Origin: Dipteris shenzhenensis | Lineage: Eukaryota; Polypodiophyta; Polypodiopsida; Gleicheniales | Assembly: GCA_047967505.1 (NCBI GenBank) | Contig: CM106540.1 | Strand: one strand, 5' to 3' | Length of the DNA: 64,000 nt | Shown: one piece after another, positions 59,959 through 64,000 of the stretch | How the letters are laid out: every line of letters starts with the position of its first letter | Position numbering within the stretch: the stretch's first letter is position 1 | Translations under genes and position numbers: made by a program | The notes under the pieces: generated by a model | Told to the model about the DNA's origin: nothing | Databases searched by the model: none | Seen by the model: the letters and a program-made list of their open reading frames with translations, nothing else

Positions 59959-61736
59959 CCCCCCTCTAACCCTTAAACTCCTTGTAAACTCTTCAACCCC
60001 TAATGAAGGCAAAATCCTTCATTACCCCAACCATGATGATGCATGTCCTGTTCACACATGCATGCACTATGTTTACTTGCCACACTTAAGCCTACGTCTC
60101 TCATTAGAGTATGACTCGAGGTAATAAGCTACACTTATACAACAAACGACAACACCGATATATCTATAGGTGACAAAAAGCCTCAGAACCCTGCATACTG
60201 AGAATACCCTGCTCTTCTTGCGAAAGCCATGGGAAAGAGCTAACAGTTGCTTGTAGACTTTGCCATGCAGGTGATAAATTAGTGTGGTGGTAGTAGTAAC
60301 AAGCACATGTATCAGGCAATAAGGCTAGCTCCATGGTAGTAGTTACACACAATAACATTTTTTAATGTACTCTTTGTATTTTGGTATGCAAGTCATCACG
60401 GCCCAAAATTCTAACATGGATTCCATAGAGCATGATGCATTTAGATCCCCACTCAATTAGATTCGTGTGGGATCCTTGTATGCATGCTTACAAACAAGGT
60501 GTAAAGCAAAGTGACTAACATATTTTGTTGAAGATACAAATGAAGCAAAAAGTGAGGATAGTGATTTTTTAAAGAAAACCATTTCCCTTCTTAGCCTTAA
60601 TGAATCTATGGTGATATAATAACCATGATTCTTTAAAATGAGTGACTATACTATTTATTTCATAGTTTGCTATGCTAAATGTAGACCTTCTTTACATTTA
60701 CAAGTTGTAAGACTATTTTTTAATAGGTACAAGTTGCATGACAATTTTGGATGTTACCATCTTAACCAATGATGTGTACAATGTTACATGCTCATTTTAG
60801 ATGTTAGGTACCATGTTAACTAATGATGGAGCTAGCAAGAGACTCTAAAATGTGTTCTCTTCTTTGTAAATATAATAATGAAAGCTTGAGAAAAGACCAT
60901 AGATCTTACCATGGATTTCACCTTACATAATGATTGGTGCTCCCTTAGAAGAAAAATCAAAGTAGTGATATCGAAGCGAAGATTGTTTTGCTATAAAAAT
61001 AATTATTTATAATTAGATATATCATTCAAATAATTACCAATAAATCAAGTTAAGCTCTACATAATGTAAAGAGACCACCTACAAAGTTTCAATAACATTT
61101 AATCTAAAATGAGTGAGAAATTTAGAATTTAACATGACACTCTCTGTTCGTCACAAAGGTGTGACCGCCCTGGAACCATGCCGTGTGACACAAAGAAATT
61201 TTTTGTGTGTGCATCGAATTTTCGATCAGACTATACCATTGTGTGCACAATAGCATGTGTGATGTTGTATCTGAAGACTTCAAAGACTAGATCCATAGGG
61301 AAGTACGTGAGATTTGTATTTTTGTGTGCTAAAAAGCTTGTTTTTCCACCTCCTAAGGATTGCAAAAAGTGGACACCCTTAGCTTGCTACTTCCCAAGAT
61401 TCCAAAGTCCATTGTAGATCAGCCCACCCAGGAGTGGGGAGAAAGTGATGGAGAGAAGAGGAGAGGAGAGGAGAGTTTTTTACAAATCAACCTCACTCAG
61501 TTTGATCTCTAGGAGGCTCCTCTCTAGTCGCCGTTCTGCTTAAGGTCGAAGTTTCTACTGCAGCAGAGACTGCTATAGTCAAAGAATCGACCATAACTCT
61601 TTTAGGTTTGCTCAAATCACTTCAAAGTAAAAAGAAAGTCTATTATTTGGAAGATAATCTATATTTTTTCCTTCTAGCACAAAGACATAATCATTGCCAT
61701 TTGGCCGTGGTGAAAGTTGCAAGCAGAGGGGGTATT
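59959..61736. other. Intergenic, no supported gene
   Basis: Contains a (GGAGA)n-like patch near 61455-61480. At 61371-61396 is a 26-bp word, AAAAAGTGGACACCCTTAGC plus TTGCTAC, shared with 57188-57213 with one or two mismatches. Confidence 0.45.
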
Positions 61737-61835
61737 GGCAAACTATTTTTTCTTTAATGGGGACAGGAAACAAGAGAAGGGGGTGCTCGCAAACTATTTT
61801 TTCTTTAATGGGGGACAGACAGGAAACAAGAGACC
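61737..61835. repeat. About 51-bp tandem duplication
   Basis: GCAAACTATTTTTTCTTTAA followed by TGGGG, ACAGG and AAACAAGAG occurs at about 61738 and 61789. Confidence 0.85.
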
Positions 61836-63240
61836 AAACCTCCATATGCTGTAACAGTAGCTTCACCCTTGCTTAACACTAATGAGGTCATTATTCATTT
61901 AGACTTAAATTTTGAAATGTCAATTCATGAGCTCCTTTATTTTGTTCATGATCTCCTTACTATACTTATATGATCTAGAGAGTCCAATTTCCCTTCATTG
62001 TTCTAGAAGGGTACCCTTTAACATGGGTATTCAAAAATTGATTAGGAAAAGGGTGCATTGTATTCATTAAAATTTCACAGATAAGGGACTTTAAATTAGG
62101 CATTGAATGTATGTGCTACAGAGGATTTACATATAGTAAATATATCTTGTAATGGAGAGGAGTCCTACAAAATATTAATGTGGGGAGATTTTTATGTACA
62201 AACATGTTCTTACCTCTTTAGAACTGTCATTTGGTTTTTTTTATATTGTTTCTTGGGTAGTAAGAGATGGTCCCTATGCATTGGAAATATGTTGGTAGAT
62301 GTATGTACATTTATGGCTTCTTGATGGAAGACTATGCGGGTCAAGATGTTACAATGAAAATGATCTTAGTCAATTTTAGTGGATGGTTGGTGAGTGTGCA
62401 CTCGTGTGATTAGTGAGACTTTTTTTTCTTTTTTCCCACTCACACCACACGACCCCCAACACACACGGCAAACTATGAGGGGCAGCTTGCTTGTGGGAAG
62501 CATGCAACAAGTTTCCTTCCTAAGGGAAATTGAGCGCGGGCAATTCCTCTAGCAGATGGTGCGTATCTACCGGGCTGCAGAAACTTTAAAGGAGGAATGT
62601 GAGAAGTTTCCATGTTTGTGAAGGAGAATATTGAAAGTGTAGCCAGCGTTGCTATAAAAGTGAGATTTTGCGGATCCCGGTATTGTTCACTCAAGCCAAG
62701 GTCAAAAATTGGTGGTGGGAGTGTACTGCAAGCGGGACCCGCGGTCACATGGACGCCAATCCCACTCCCACGTGGTGCGACGTGCGGCCGGCAATTGGAA
62801 GAGCCGGATAGTGCTAAGCCGAGAGTATCCATGGCCACTGACAAACACACCATGTAGCGCCCGTGGCCAATGGAGCTTCCCTCTTAGTAGTCATAACATA
62901 TGCGCGACCCTCTCTGTCCCCTTCGCCTGCCCTGGCTGCTGAGTCCTACAACTGCACTGTGATGAGATAGACAATCCAATCTTGTTGACGTTTGCTGTCC
63001 GGTCCTGACCGCTGTAGTACTCCCGTCATCCGTCGTTCTTCTCTGTTGTGCTTCAAGCTTCCAAGTTGCAAGCTGCAACTTGCTCGTCGCCCCGCGCCTT
63101 AGCCTGCTACAAGATAAAATAAGAGGTCTGTGGTGACTCGAGGCAGCCTTTCGCTTCAGGATTTTGTGACACAAACATTCCCTGGCCTTCATAGGAAGAC
63201 TTGTGTCTCGTGGAGACTTGGAGCATGCGAAACTCCGCGT
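61836..63240. other. Upstream flank of the cytokinin dehydrogenase gene
   Basis: AT-rich to about 62450, then GC-richer. Frames at 62473-62857 on both strands have no recognisable domain. No RNA gene is seen. Confidence 0.4.
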
Positions 63241-63264
63241 TGGTCGATCGCATGTGGGTTTCTC

Positions 63265-63270
63265 TATAAA
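63265..63270 (+). promoter_or_regulatory. Probable TATA box
   Basis: TATAAA within CTCTATAAAATTTTC, 230 nt before the ATG at 63500. Confidence 0.5.
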
Positions 63271-63499
63271 ATTTTCTGCCTTGGAAAACGAAGGGGAGTT
63301 GCAGACTACATAATTTACAAGAAAACCGGGATCGCGGATTAGGGACGGGACCTGAGAGCTTTCGAGTTCTTATAGACAAGCATTTCGAGTTTACAACGCC
63401 CGTTGCTCCTCTGCTGTTCGAGATTTCGGGCTCCCCACACGAAGACACCTACAGAAAGTGGCAAAGAAGGGAGAGCCACCCCACGGGTGAAGGAACGTA

Positions 63500-64000
63500 A
63501 TGGACGTCGTCGTCCACTGGATACCCGAAACAACAGGCACATGCATACTCGTAGCATTCATCTTCGTCAGCAGACTCCTTGTAGTCCTTGGAACTACAGT
63601 CGACCTACGACTGTGCTCGCCTTTGGCACAGGCTGAGTGTGGGTTACTCAAGTCGCTGCAATTTGATGGTCGACTGGTTTTTGACAGCGTCCATGATGCC
63701 GCTCGAGACTTCGGAGGTATGGACACCCTTTGGCCTCGAGCTGTACTGTATCCTTCCTCTGTCAAGGACTTCGCCACTCTTCTCAAGGCCATTCACGTCT
63801 CGGGGTCTGCCTCGAATCTTACTGTGGCTGCACTAGCTAGCTGCCAAAGGTCATGCTCACTCTATACATGGACAAGCTCAAGCTAAGAATGGAGTAGTGA
63901 TAGAAATGTCGTCGTTCCGTGGGATTGAAATACGCAGAGGTACATCCCGGACTCAACCATTCGCCGACGTTCGTGGTGGAGAACTCTGGATCGATGTTCT
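63500..64000 (+). pseudogene. CKX: Cytokinin oxidase/dehydrogenase, 5' part, frameshifted, cut by window end
   Basis: The family is an FAD enzyme that oxidatively removes the side chain of isoprenoid cytokinins. The ATG at 63500 is the first after an in-frame TGA at 63488. A hydrophobic stretch (about residues 15-31) could be a signal peptide or anchor. The start of the FAD-binding domain follows: FDGRLVFDSVHDAARDFGG, RAVLYPSSVKDFATLL and LTVAA. At 63827-63844 an extra 13 bp changes the frame; the next part of the domain continues in the other frame as AKGHAHSIHGQAQAKNG, VVIEMSSFRGIEIRRGT and FADVRGGELWIDV. The His that binds FAD in the family GHS motif appears as AHS. The gene is either broken here or the 13 bp is an allele or assembly feature. 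Confidence 0.85.

Overview
The window is nuclear DNA of a land plant with a large, retrotransposon-filled genome. The evidence is split GT-AG genes, a cell-wall type GT47 glycosyltransferase, a cytokinin oxidase/dehydrogenase, and plant-type Ty1/copia and Ty3/gypsy elements primed by initiator tRNA-Met. A roughly 13 kb intron full of old LTR elements suggests a fern or gymnosperm, but the species cannot be told from the sequence.

Layout. 1-9.2 kb: no convincing gene, only microsatellites and small tandem duplications. 9.2-11.2 kb: a frameshifted hAT transposase remnant (BED finger, DUF659) cut by a minus-strand copia fragment with one LTR. 12.7-28.4 kb: a minus-strand exostosin-family gene with four coding exons, 453 codons, and a 12,957-nt first coding intron. 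That intron holds a likely solo LTR, a copia-like LTR with primer site, a gypsy gag remnant, and a nearly complete but rearranged gypsy chromovirus. 28.4-36.1 kb: mostly unassigned, with a 178-bp tandem duplication and a gag-like zinc knuckle. 36.1-54.6 kb: three copia elements. A is a 3'-truncated minus-strand copy. B is full length with 170-bp LTRs and a 5-bp target duplication, and it is inserted in the 5' LTR of C, a decayed element of another family. A and B face each other as a 4.16-kb inverted repeat around a decayed RING-type gene. 54.6-59.9 kb: a C-rich minisatellite, a cluster of short palindromes, and a non-chromovirus gypsy pol remnant. 63.3-64.0 kb: the start of a cytokinin dehydrogenase gene carrying a 13-bp frame-breaking insertion that resembles a transposon footprint.

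The strongest unexplained signals are these. The gypsy LTR carries about eleven consecutive short hairpins, most closed by C(TNCG)G loops, followed in the leader by a TGACGTGGC array. The same element has two local inversions, about 105 bp in gag and about 557 bp covering chromodomain plus LTR. A palindrome cluster lies at 56.5-57.1 kb, and the face-to-face A/B elements enclose other sequence. Most nonsense codons in the elements fit C-to-T decay. Only the glycosyltransferase looks like an intact host gene; the cytokinin dehydrogenase is host-type but apparently broken.
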